DNA of 48,599 nt from Zemynaea arenosa (GTDB lineage Bacteria > Pseudomonadota > Gammaproteobacteria > Burkholderiales > Burkholderiaceae_D). The translations under genes were made by a program, and so were the position numbers. Below, in pieces: positions 18,676 through 25,769 of the stretch; position 1 is the stretch's first letter; every line of letters starts with the position of its first letter. The stretch spans positions 1-48,599 of the forward strand of contig NZ_SPVF01000247.1 in assembly GCF_004614185.1 (NCBI RefSeq), given 5' to 3'. Below the pieces are notes generated by a model. That model ran no database searches. It was not told where the DNA came from and was given only the letters and a program-made list of their open reading frames with translations.

Positions 18676-20423
18676 GCCTTCCGGAAGCTGCGGAGGAAGT
18701 CGAGCAGGACGACGGCGGCCAGGTCGGCGTCGTCGGCAGTCATCGTCTCCAGCGGGTTGTGGCTGATGCCGCCGTTGCCGCAGCGGGTGAACAGCATCGC
18801 CACATCGGTCAGTGCGGCCATGGCCATGGCGTCGTGGCCGGCGCCGGAGAGCAGGTCGAAGCGTGGCACGCCCGCGCGTTCGACGGCGGCGCCCAGTTGA
18901 TCCATTAGCCAGCCCGCGCACGGCGCGGCCTGCGCGTCAACGATCGGCACGATCTTCGATTCCACACGGCGGCGCGAACAGATCTCGGTGATGGCGGTCA
19001 TCACGTCCGCCACCGCGGCGTAGCGCATCGCGTCATCTGCGGCGCGGATGTCCAGCGAGAGCTTGCAGCTGCCAGGGATGACGTTGACCGAACCACCGGG
19101 TACCTCCAACTGGCCCACCGTGCCGACCAGCGACGGCACGCCGCTGCAGCGCTTCTCCACCGCCAGCAGAATCTCAGCCGCCGCTGCCGCGGCATCGCGC
19201 CGCATGGTCATCGGCGTCGTGCCTGCGTGACTCGCTAGCCCGGTCAGCTCCACTAGATAGCGCGAGCTGCCCGCGATGGCCGTCACCACGCCCAGCGGCA
19301 GTCCGCGTTCCAGCAGCACCGGCCCCTGTTCGATGTGTACTTCCACGAACGCCAGCACGTCCTCGGCCCGCCGCGCGATCGCAGCGATGCGCTCAGCGTC
19401 ATGCCCGGCTGTGGCCAGCGCGGTGCGGATGCTGACCCCGTGCTCGTCCTCGTTGTCCAGCAGCGCCATGTCGAACCGCCCGGTCACTGCGTTACTGCCC
19501 AGGAAGGTGCTCTTGAAGCGCACGCCTTCCTCTTCCGCGAAGCCGATGACCTCCAGATGGAAGGGCAGGCGTTCGCCGGTCTGGTGCAGGTAGCGCGCGA
19601 TGGCGATGGGCAGCAGGATGCCGAGGCGGCCATCGTACTTGCCGCCGTTGCGCACCGTGTCGTAGTGCGATCCGGTGATCAGGGTCTTCGCATCCGGCTG
19701 CGCGGCGGCGTAGCGGCCGACCACGTTGCCGACATCGTCGATGTGCGTTTCCATGCCCGCTTCCGTCATCCACGCGGCCAGTTGCGCAGCAGTGGCACGG
19801 TGTGTGGGTGTCAGGTAGGAGCAGGTGAGGGCGTTCGGTTCCTCACTCAGTTCACCGATCGCTTCGGCCCACTGCATGATCTGCGGGCCGAACGCCAGCT
19901 CCACGTTGAGCAGCGCATTGAGGCGAATCTCCGCGATGCGGTGGATCTGGCGCAGGCACTCCGCCATCTCGTCCGCCTTCTGATTCTTCAGCCGCCGTGT
20001 GAAGGTCGCGATGATCTCGGCGCGCGTGAGTCCTTGCCCGGTTGGACCTTTGACGGCGAGGATGAAGGGAAAGCCGAATTTGCGGTTGTAGTCCGCATTC
20101 AGCTTGTGCAGCGTGTCGTATTCCGCCGGCGAGCACAGATTGAGGCCGGACGCCGCTTGCTCGCCCGTCGATTCCGCCGTCAGCTCGCCCGCAATCGCCG
20201 CCTTCCCCGCGAGCTCCGGGTGCGCGCGAATGAGCCCCAGCTGCTCGCTCAGCGACGCGCGCGTGACCACATCCTGCAACGCCAGCTTCAGCGCCGCCAC
20301 CGACGCAAACGGCCGCTGCGCCGCCGCGCGCTCCGGTATCCACGGCGAGTGCTCATAAATCCCGTGCAGCGTCTGCACAAAGGCCTCGGTGTCGCAGGTA
20401 TTCAGTTCGGTCAGCGTAGTCAT
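18672..20423 (-). CDS. UraD-AllC fusion: OHCU decarboxylase / allantoate amidohydrolase
   Basis: The 583-residue protein contains two enzymes. Residues 1-170 are OHCU decarboxylase (UraD), with catalytic His68 in Arg-Ala-His-Pro-Glu-Leu-Ala-Gly and Tyr-Asn-Arg-Lys-Phe-Gly-Phe-Pro-Phe-Ile. Residues about 185-583 are an AllC-type M20 amidohydrolase, with Gly-Ser-His-Tyr-Asp-Thr, Gly-Lys-Tyr-Asp-Gly-Arg-Leu-Gly, Phe-Ala-Glu-Glu-Glu-Gly, Val-His-Ile-Glu-Gln-Gly-Pro and Gly-Ile-Ser-His-Asn-Pro. UraD makes S-allantoin from the urate oxidation product; AllC releases ammonia and CO2 from allantoate. Both motif sets are intact, so both halves are probably active. The gene belongs with puuD across the LysR gene. 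Confidence 0.93.
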   Translation of the reverse strand: MTTLTELNTCDTEAFVQTLHGIYEHSPWIPERAAAQRPFASVAALKLALQDVVTRASLSEQLGLIRAHPELAGKAAIAGELTAESTGEQAASGLNLCSPAEYDTLHKLNADYNRKFGFPFILAVKGPTGQGLTRAEIIATFTRRLKNQKADEMAECLRQIHRIAEIRLNALLNVELAFGPQIMQWAEAIGELSEEPNALTCSYLTPTHRATAAQLAAWMTEAGMETHIDDVGNVVGRYAAAQPDAKTLITGSHYDTVRNGGKYDGRLGILLPIAIARYLHQTGERLPFHLEVIGFAEEEGVRFKSTFLGSNAVTGRFDMALLDNEDEHGVSIRTALATAGHDAERIAAIARRAEDVLAFVEVHIEQGPVLLERGLPLGVVTAIAGSSRYLVELTGLASHAGTTPMTMRRDAAAAAAEILLAVEKRCSGVPSLVGTVGQLEVPGGSVNVIPGSCKLSLDIRAADDAMRYAAVADVMTAITEICSRRRVESKIVPIVDAQAAPCAGWLMDQLGAAVERAGVPRFDLLSGAGHDAMAMAALTDVAMLFTRCGNGGISHNPLETMTADDADLAAVVLLDFLRSFRKA

Positions 20424-20477
20424 GGCGGGATGATAGCGCTTGGAGTGGAGAGATTTATATGACCGCTCGTATGCGCA

Positions 20478-21419
20478 CTATCGCTTGACGAGCGCTTTGG
20501 CGGCGGCGGTGACTTGGTCGCGCAGCCATTTGTGTTCGGGGGCCTGGTGCACGCGCTGGTGCCAGAGCTGGTAGAAGCGCATCGGCGGGAATTTGACCGG
20601 CACCGTGAACGTCTTCAGCGGCAGCGACTTTTCGTAGGAACCGATGAACTGCTTGCCTGTCGTGAGCACGAGGTCCGTCTGCGTCAGCATATGCGGAATC
20701 AAGCCGAAATACGCCGACTCCACCGTCACGTTCCGCTGCAAGCCTTGCCGCTCCAGGAAGGAGTCGATCACCCCGTGGTACCCCGGCAGCATTTGCGAGG
20801 GCGCCACGTGCGGCAAACTCAGATAGTCTTCAACCGTCATCGCATCGGCCGCGGTGCGCTTGGCGTACGGACTGTCCGCCCGCATGCAGCAGATGATCGG
20901 ATCTTCGAACAGCTTGGAGATGTGCAGGTGCGGCGGCGGCTCGTCCCAGTTGGCGATCACCAGATCGAGATCGCCATCGGACAGCATGCGCACGTAGTCC
21001 ATGCCCGGCCCCAGCGAGTGGATGATCACGCGGCTCTTCGGCGACCCGCGCCGCAGTGCCGCCACCACATTCGGCAGAAACTGGCTATCGAGATAGTCCG
21101 GCGCGGCGATATGGAAGCTGCGCGCTTCCTCCTGCGGCTCGAACGGCTTCTTCTTCACGAACAGCAGCTCGGTCTCGTCGAGGATCCGCTTGGCGGGCCG
21201 CAAAAGCGACTCGCCGTGTTGGGTCGGCACCATGCCGCGCGCGCCGCGCACCAGCAGCGGATCGCCGGTCAGTTCGCGCAGCTTGCGCAGCGAGGCCGAA
21301 ATGGAGGGCTGCGGCTGATTGAGCTTGAGCGCCACACGCGAGACGTTTTTCTCGACCAGCAGCAGGTAGAGTATGCGGATCAGGTGAATGTCCAGATGCT
21401 GGGGCAGGGCGGCAGGCAT
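20478..21419 (-). CDS. LysR-family regulator of the purine cluster
   Basis: The 313-residue LysR protein has an N-terminal winged HTH (about 8-65: Leu-Asn-Gln-Pro-Gln-Pro-Ser-Ile-Ser-Ala-Ser-Leu-Arg-Lys-Leu) and a periplasmic-binding-like effector domain (about 95-300). It is divergent from puuD, and an 8-base perfect inverted repeat lies in the shared gap, so regulation of puuD and of itself is likely. The effector is unknown; urate, allantoin or a related ureide would fit the context. The convergence with the pyrimidine operon next door hints at joint nitrogen scavenging, but no shared site is seen. Confidence 0.9.
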   Translation of the reverse strand: MPAALPQHLDIHLIRILYLLLVEKNVSRVALKLNQPQPSISASLRKLRELTGDPLLVRGARGMVPTQHGESLLRPAKRILDETELLFVKKKPFEPQEEARSFHIAAPDYLDSQFLPNVVAALRRGSPKSRVIIHSLGPGMDYVRMLSDGDLDLVIANWDEPPPHLHISKLFEDPIICCMRADSPYAKRTAADAMTVEDYLSLPHVAPSQMLPGYHGVIDSFLERQGLQRNVTVESAYFGLIPHMLTQTDLVLTTGKQFIGSYEKSLPLKTFTVPVKFPPMRFYQLWHQRVHQAPEHKWLRDQVTAAAKALVKR

Positions 21420-21429
21420 GGGCAGCGTA

Positions 21430-21462
21430 GCGTATAAGCTGTGTAATATGTCGGTTATACGC
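21430..21462. promoter_or_regulatory. Inverted-repeat operator between lysR and puuD
   Basis: GCGTATAA (21430-21437) and TTATACGC (21455-21462) form a perfect 8-base inverted repeat separated by 17 bases, starting 11 bases upstream of the LysR start. It is a good candidate for the LysR recognition site. Downstream on the plus strand, TTGACC (21474-21479) and TATCTT (21495-21500) might form a weak puuD promoter, with an unusually short 15-base spacer. Confidence 0.55.
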
Positions 21463-21540
21463 GATTATTCATGTTGACCGATAAGTAATCAAGCTATCTT
21501 CAATAAATTCAGATAAATGTAGCCCTCGGCTGCAACACAC

Positions 21541-22752
21541 ATGGACTACCTGCTTCCCTACGGCCTTGAGTGGCTGAACCTCCTCGTGCGCTGGCTGCAC
21601 ATCATCACCGGCATCGCGTGGATCGGCGCCTCGTTCTACTTCGTCTGGCTGGATAACACCATCCGCCCGCCGGCCGCCGGGTCGGACCTCGCGAAGAAGG
21701 GCGTGATGGGCGAGCTGTGGGCCGTGCATGGCGGTGGCTTCTACAACCCGCAGAAGTATCTCGTCGCCCCCGCCGAACTGCCGAAGGAACTGCACTGGTT
21801 CAAATGGGAGGCCTACTCCACCTGGCTGTCCGGCTTTGCGCTGCTGACCATCGTCTACTACTTCAACGCGCAGGCCATGATGGTGGATCGCTCGGTAGCG
21901 GACCTCACGACCTGGCAGGCGGTCGGCATCGGCATTGGTTCCCTGGTGGTCGGCTGGACGGTGTACGACCTGCTGTGCCGCTCCCCCCTCGGCAAGCATG
22001 ACCTGGCGATGGGCGTGGTGATGTGGGCCTTCCTGGTCGGCAGTGCGTATGTGCTCACGCACTACCTGAGCGGCCGCGCCGCCTACATCCACGTGGGTGC
22101 GATGATCGGCTCCATGATGGTCGGGAATGTGCTCATGCTGATCATTCCGGGCCAGCGCAAGATGGTCAATGCCATGCTGGCCGGGCAGAAGCCGGACCCG
22201 GTCCACGGCCTCAAGGCCAAGCAGCGCAGTGTGCACAACAACTACTTCACGCTGCCGGTCCTGTTCATCATGATCTCGAATCACTACGCGATGACCTATC
22301 GCCATGCGCAGGCGTGGGCGGTGCTGGGAGTGATCATGGCGGCAGGCGTGTTCATTCGCCACTTCTTCAACCTGAAGCACAAGGGCCGCATCGAATACCG
22401 CTACCCGGCGATCGGCGTGGCGCTGCTGGTGGCGCTGGCGGTGTGGATCGCGCCCAAGCCGCCGGTGGCAGCCGCGCCGAACGCGGATGGCGGCCAGTTC
22501 GCCCACGTCCAGCAGATCGTGACCCAGCGCTGCGTGGCCTGCCATTCGGCCCATCCGACCCAGCCGGGCTTCGCTTCCGCGCCGCTTGGCGTGGCGCTCG
22601 ATACGCCCGCCCAGATCGGCCAGCATGCGCAGAAGATCTACCAGCAGGCGGTCCAGCTCAAGGCCATGCCGCTTGCGAACCTGACCAACATGACCGACGC
22701 TGAACGTGCCGCCATCGGTGCGTGGTTCGCGTCCGGAGCGAAGACCCAATGA
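21541..22752 (+). CDS. puuD: Membrane urate hydroxylase PuuD with cytochrome c domain
   Basis: The 403-residue protein has about eight hydrophobic helices (residues about 10-310) with the PuuD landmarks Trp-Leu-His-Ile-Ile-Thr-Gly-Ile-Ala-Trp-Ile-Gly and Leu-Trp-Ala-Val-His-Gly-Gly-Gly-Phe. A C-terminal cytochrome c domain (about 320-400) has Cys-Val-Ala-Cys-His and a likely axial Met in Lys-Ala-Met-Pro-Leu. PuuD oxidises urate to 5-hydroxyisourate and delivers electrons to the respiratory chain instead of to oxygen, unlike soluble uricases. Its product would feed UraH and then the UraD half of the neighbouring fusion. The stop overlaps the next start by four bases. Confidence 0.94.
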   Translation: MDYLLPYGLEWLNLLVRWLHIITGIAWIGASFYFVWLDNTIRPPAAGSDLAKKGVMGELWAVHGGGFYNPQKYLVAPAELPKELHWFKWEAYSTWLSGFALLTIVYYFNAQAMMVDRSVADLTTWQAVGIGIGSLVVGWTVYDLLCRSPLGKHDLAMGVVMWAFLVGSAYVLTHYLSGRAAYIHVGAMIGSMMVGNVLMLIIPGQRKMVNAMLAGQKPDPVHGLKAKQRSVHNNYFTLPVLFIMISNHYAMTYRHAQAWAVLGVIMAAGVFIRHFFNLKHKGRIEYRYPAIGVALLVALAVWIAPKPPVAAAPNADGGQFAHVQQIVTQRCVACHSAHPTQPGFASAPLGVALDTPAQIGQHAQKIYQQAVQLKAMPLANLTNMTDAERAAIGAWFASGAKTQ

Positions 22753-23984
22753 GCACCCAACAAAAACTGAGCGACTGGATCGACGCCCACTTCGATGAGG
22801 AAGTGGCCTTCCTGCAGGAGGTCGTGCGCATCCCGACCGACACGCCGCCGGGGAACAATACGCCGCACGCCGAGGCGATCGCCGGCATGGTGGAAAGCTA
22901 CGGCTGGACCGCCGAGAAGCACGCGGTGCCCCAGCAGGAAGTGCGTGACTACGGCATGGAGAGCATCACCAACCTGATCATCCGCCGCCCGTATGCGGAC
23001 GGCGGCCCGACCATCGCGCTCAACGCGCATGGAGACGTGGTGCCGCCGGGCGAAGGCTGGACCAAGCCTCCGTACGGCGCGGTGATCGAGGACGGCTACC
23101 TGTACGGCCGCGCGGCCGCGGTGTCCAAGAGCGACTTCGCGACCTTCATCTTTGCGGTGCGCGCGCTGGAAGCGCTGGGCATCCCGCTCAAGGGCGGAGT
23201 GGAGCTCCACTTCACGTACGACGAGGAATTCGGCGGCCTGCTGGGCCCCGGCTACCTGCTGCGCGAGAAGCTGACCAAGCCGGATTACGTGATCGCCGCA
23301 GGCTTCAGCTACAACATCGTCACCGCGCACAACGCCTGCCTGCAGCTGGAGATCACGGTGAACGGCAAGGCGGGTCACGGCGCGATGCCGCATCTCGCCC
23401 ACGATGCCCTGCAGGCGGCGAACAAGATCCTCAACGCGATCTACGGCGACCTGCCCAATCTTGAGAAGATCAAGTCCAAGGTGCCCGGCATCGATTCGCC
23501 GACCATGCTGGTGGGGCGCATCGATGGTGGTACGAATACCAACGTGGTGCCGGGGAAGGTAGTCATGAAGATGGACCGCCGCATGATCCCGGAAGAGGAC
23601 CCGGTCGAAGTGGAAGCCTATGTGCGGAAGCTGATCGAGGATGCGGCGCAGGGCCTGCCGGGCATCACGGTGGAGATCCGCCGCCTGCTGCTGTCGCATG
23701 CTCTGCGGCCGCTGCCGGGGCAGGAAAAGATCGTCGCGAGCCTGCAGCAGCATGGCCGCGACATCATCGGAGAAGAGATCACCGCGCAAGGAACGCCGCT
23801 GTATGCAGATGCGCGGCTGTACGGCGAGGCGGGGATCCCGGCGGTGCTGTACGGCGCGGGGCCGCGCAGTGTGCCGGAATCGAATGCCAAGAAGGCGGAC
23901 GAGAAGCTGGCGCTGGAGGATCTGCGCAAGGCGACCAAGGTGGTCGCCCTCACGCTGCTCGACTTCCTGGGCGAGAAAGCTTAG
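22749..23984 (+). CDS. M20-family protein coupled to PuuD, atypical metal site
   Basis: This 411-residue ArgE/DapE-like M20 fold is translationally coupled to puuD by an ATGA overlap. Retained features are His94-Gly-Asp96, Glu159-Glu160, and the dimer-domain Gly-His-Gly-Ala-Met-Pro-His. By my alignment three metal positions differ: the bridging Asp of Gly-Arg-Gly-x-x-Asp-x-Lys is Val125, the third ligand (Asp/Glu) is Phe186, and the C-terminal His is Lys381. Either the metal site is reorganised or the protein is not a classical two-zinc hydrolase. A role in ureide handling is inferred only from position. I chose this start over a 27-base upstream ATG because of the coupling. Confidence 0.85.
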   Translation: MSTQQKLSDWIDAHFDEEVAFLQEVVRIPTDTPPGNNTPHAEAIAGMVESYGWTAEKHAVPQQEVRDYGMESITNLIIRRPYADGGPTIALNAHGDVVPPGEGWTKPPYGAVIEDGYLYGRAAAVSKSDFATFIFAVRALEALGIPLKGGVELHFTYDEEFGGLLGPGYLLREKLTKPDYVIAAGFSYNIVTAHNACLQLEITVNGKAGHGAMPHLAHDALQAANKILNAIYGDLPNLEKIKSKVPGIDSPTMLVGRIDGGTNTNVVPGKVVMKMDRRMIPEEDPVEVEAYVRKLIEDAAQGLPGITVEIRRLLLSHALRPLPGQEKIVASLQQHGRDIIGEEITAQGTPLYADARLYGEAGIPAVLYGAGPRSVPESNAKKADEKLALEDLRKATKVVALTLLDFLGEKA

Positions 23985-23993
23985 GGCTCGGTC

Positions 23994-24089
23994 TTACGAG
24001 CGCTTGTTCTGGCGCGGGAAGAACAGGGCGATACGGGCAGCCATGCCGCACACGGCGACAGCAACGGGGACGAATTCGACGAAGTTCAT
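23994..24089 (-). CDS. 31-residue small membrane protein
   Basis: The ATG at 24089 has a strong AGGAG ribosome site seven bases upstream and encodes 31 residues: a short acidic start, a hydrophobic segment (about residues 5-23) and a basic end (Pro-Arg-Gln-Asn-Lys-Arg-Ser). This is a typical single-helix small membrane protein with a positive-inside C-terminus. It follows the 93-residue gene by 31 bases on the same strand and they probably form one transcript. No family is recognised. Confidence 0.6.
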   Translation of the reverse strand: MNFVEFVPVAVAVCGMAARIALFFPRQNKRS

Positions 24090-24120
24090 GTTGGCTCCTT
24101 TTTTGATCGGCGTGATTTGA

Positions 24121-24402
24121 TTAGCGGGATGCGATGTGGCGCAGCTCGGCCGAGAGGCTGGGCGACACGTCTTCGCAGCTCTGGGCCAGCGCGAACAGCT
24201 TGCGGCGTGACTTGGCCAGCTGGCGCGGGGACACAGCGGCCTGCGGCGCAGCGATCGGCGCGGCCGGTGCTGCAGCAGCGGCGGTGGAGGTACGGGCGCC
24301 AAACACCAGCTTGTGCAGGCGAGCCAGCAGCGGCGTGAGGCTCAGCTCATAACGGCGGCGCACGCCGTCGTGATGGGTGATGTAGATGGATGCGAGAGTC
24401 AT
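24121..24402 (-). CDS. Unrecognised 93-residue protein
   Basis: The N-terminal 35 residues look like a short beta/helix segment (Ala-Ser-Ile-Tyr-Ile-Thr-His-His-Asp-Gly-Val). An Ala/Pro-rich linker (about 39-58) follows, then a basic helical C-terminus (Arg-Gln-Leu-Ala-Lys-Ser-Arg-Arg-Lys-Leu). I do not recognise it, and no signal peptide or membrane helix is visible. It appears to be the first gene of a two-gene unit with the 31-residue membrane protein. A perfect inverted repeat lies just upstream of its start. Confidence 0.5.
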   Translation of the reverse strand: MTLASIYITHHDGVRRRYELSLTPLLARLHKLVFGARTSTAAAAAPAAPIAAPQAAVSPRQLAKSRRKLFALAQSCEDVSPSLSAELRHIASR

Positions 24403-24418
24403 GGTCGGCTATCGATAA

Positions 24419-24443
24419 ATACTGCGATGTTGCGGTGCAGTAT
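24419..24443. promoter_or_regulatory. Inverted repeat upstream of the 93-residue gene
   Basis: ATACTGC and GCAGTAT form a perfect 7-base inverted repeat around 11 bases, 17 bases upstream of the minus-strand start at 24402. Its distal arm shares bases with a possible minus-strand -10 (TATACT), the arrangement expected for a repressor site or an early leader stem. Confidence 0.4.
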
Positions 24444-24539
24444 AAACAGCCGAGAGACATAAGAAAACTTTTGATTTGTGATGTGTTCCATCTCTGCGGT
24501 GAATAATTCTATTTCTTCACTGCAACGAAACGGATGAGT

Positions 24540-24560
24540 GTTATTCGCCTGCCGAATAAC
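24540..24560. promoter_or_regulatory. Inverted repeat upstream of the HTH-like gene
   Basis: GTTATTCG and CGAATAAC form a perfect 8-base inverted repeat with a 5-base spacer, ending 25 bases before the plus-strand ATG at 24586. The product looks DNA-binding, so self-regulation through this site is plausible. The rest of the 183-base divergent gap (24403-24585) is unusually AT-rich for this window and holds no other gene. Confidence 0.45.
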
Positions 24561-24585
24561 TGAGCCGGCCAGCTAGAATGGCGCC

Positions 24586-24894
24586 ATGCCGAAAAAGTCC
24601 CCCATGTTCCCGGGCCCGCGCACCGCGCGCGGCGCTGTCCTGGCCATCCTGCTGTCAAATGCTGACCAGACCGGCGCCGAACCCTTGCGCGGCCGGGTGA
24701 CGCTGGCCGCCATCGTGCGGTCGTTGAAGCGCAAATATCACTGGCCCATCGAAACCACCAGCTTCCCGTCGAACGCACCGGATGGCCGCGCCACCTGGGC
24801 CACGGTCTACAGTCTGCCCGCCGAGGTGATCGCCGCCGCGCTGGACGGGCGGGGTCGAGATTGGCTAAGAAGCAGCCTTGGCGAGGATCGCTGA
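24586..24894 (+). CDS. Small HTH-like protein
   Basis: The 102-residue protein has a segment (about residues 15-60) that resembles the HTH_39 type winged helix seen in phage-like small proteins: a helix Ala-Val-Leu-Ala-Ile-Leu-Leu, then Leu-Ala-Ala-Ile-Val-Arg-Ser-Leu-Lys-Arg-Lys, then the Trp-Pro-Ile-Glu-Thr-Thr strand. The similarity is by pattern only. A perfect inverted repeat lies upstream. Its 3' end overlaps the most distal possible start of the JmjC/cupin-like gene, suggesting an operon. Confidence 0.55.
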   Translation: MPKKSPMFPGPRTARGAVLAILLSNADQTGAEPLRGRVTLAAIVRSLKRKYHWPIETTSFPSNAPDGRATWATVYSLPAEVIAAALDGRGRDWLRSSLGEDR

Positions 24895-25768
24895 CGTGCT
24901 GCCCCCATTGCCATCAGTGGCTCCCGTTTCAGAAGAAGAGGCCGCCGCCCGCCAGCAGGCCCGCGAGCAGCGCGACGCGCGCATTCGTGGCGTTACGTCG
25001 ATCGAGGCAATGCGCGAGGCGATCAAGCGCGCCGCCCGCACGCTCCCGACGCTGTCCGAGGTGCCGCGCATCGGCATGCCCGGTGCCGCCGCATTGCGCG
25101 CCCGTGCGGAACAGGGTCTCCCATTCATCATCACGGGAGTGGTGGACCGTTGGCCACTGTTAGCCCTCACGCCGCAGGTTCTGGGCGACCGCTTTGCCAA
25201 TCTGCCCGTGCGCGCGCGGGTCGGCGATTACGTGAACACGGCGTTCGCCCCGGACCGCGCCATGCAGGACATGTCCATGGCCGAGTACCTGGAGCTGGTC
25301 TCAGCCGGCTCGCCCGGCCTGCCGCCGTACCTGGGCAACCTGGAATTGCGCGCATTGAACCAGCTGTGCCACTGGCCCGCCTTCTTCGACAAGCTGGGTC
25401 CCCCGCGCTTCTGGCTCGGTCCCGCGGGCACGGTGACGCCGCTGCATTGCGATTACGACGACAACATCTTCGCGCAGGTGTGGGGCAGCAAGCGTATCTT
25501 CCTGGCGCCGCCGCATCACGACGAATTTCTCTACACCCGCGCTGCAAGTGCGCTGCTGTATGGTTCGCCGTTCGACCCCGAGGCGCCGGACTACGAGCGC
25601 TTCCCGCTGGCGCGCGAGGCCGCGCTGGTCGAAGTGATCGTGAACCCGGGCGAGCTGCTGTACGTGCCCGCCGGTTGGTACCACCAGGTGCGTGCGCTGA
25701 CGTTTTCGCTGTCGTCCAACCGCTGGGCGAGAGGCGTGCCGTTCGCGCTGCGCGGCACGGCCCCCTGA
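24878..25768 (+). CDS. JmjC/cupin-like Fe(II)-dependent oxygenase
   Basis: The protein is about 296 residues. A helical N-terminus (1-70) is followed by a cupin_8/JmjC-like domain with iron ligands His190 and Asp192 in Pro-Leu-His-Cys-Asp-Tyr-Asp and His269 in Pro-Ala-Gly-Trp-Tyr-His-Gln. Gly-Ser-Lys-Arg-Ile-Phe-Leu precedes the conserved Pro-Pro turn. The family includes 2-oxoglutarate-dependent protein or RNA hydroxylases; the substrate is unknown. The start is unclear: TTG at 24878 overlaps the upstream gene by 17 bases, while GTG at 24896 follows GAGG at better spacing and leaves an intact domain. The gene converges on the S9 peptidase, with stops one base apart. Confidence 0.85.
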   Translation: MARIADVLPPLPSVAPVSEEEAAARQQAREQRDARIRGVTSIEAMREAIKRAARTLPTLSEVPRIGMPGAAALRARAEQGLPFIITGVVDRWPLLALTPQVLGDRFANLPVRARVGDYVNTAFAPDRAMQDMSMAEYLELVSAGSPGLPPYLGNLELRALNQLCHWPAFFDKLGPPRFWLGPAGTVTPLHCDYDDNIFAQVWGSKRIFLAPPHHDEFLYTRAASALLYGSPFDPEAPDYERFPLAREAALVEVIVNPGELLYVPAGWYHQVRALTFSLSSNRWARGVPFALRGTAP

Positions 25769-25769
25769 C

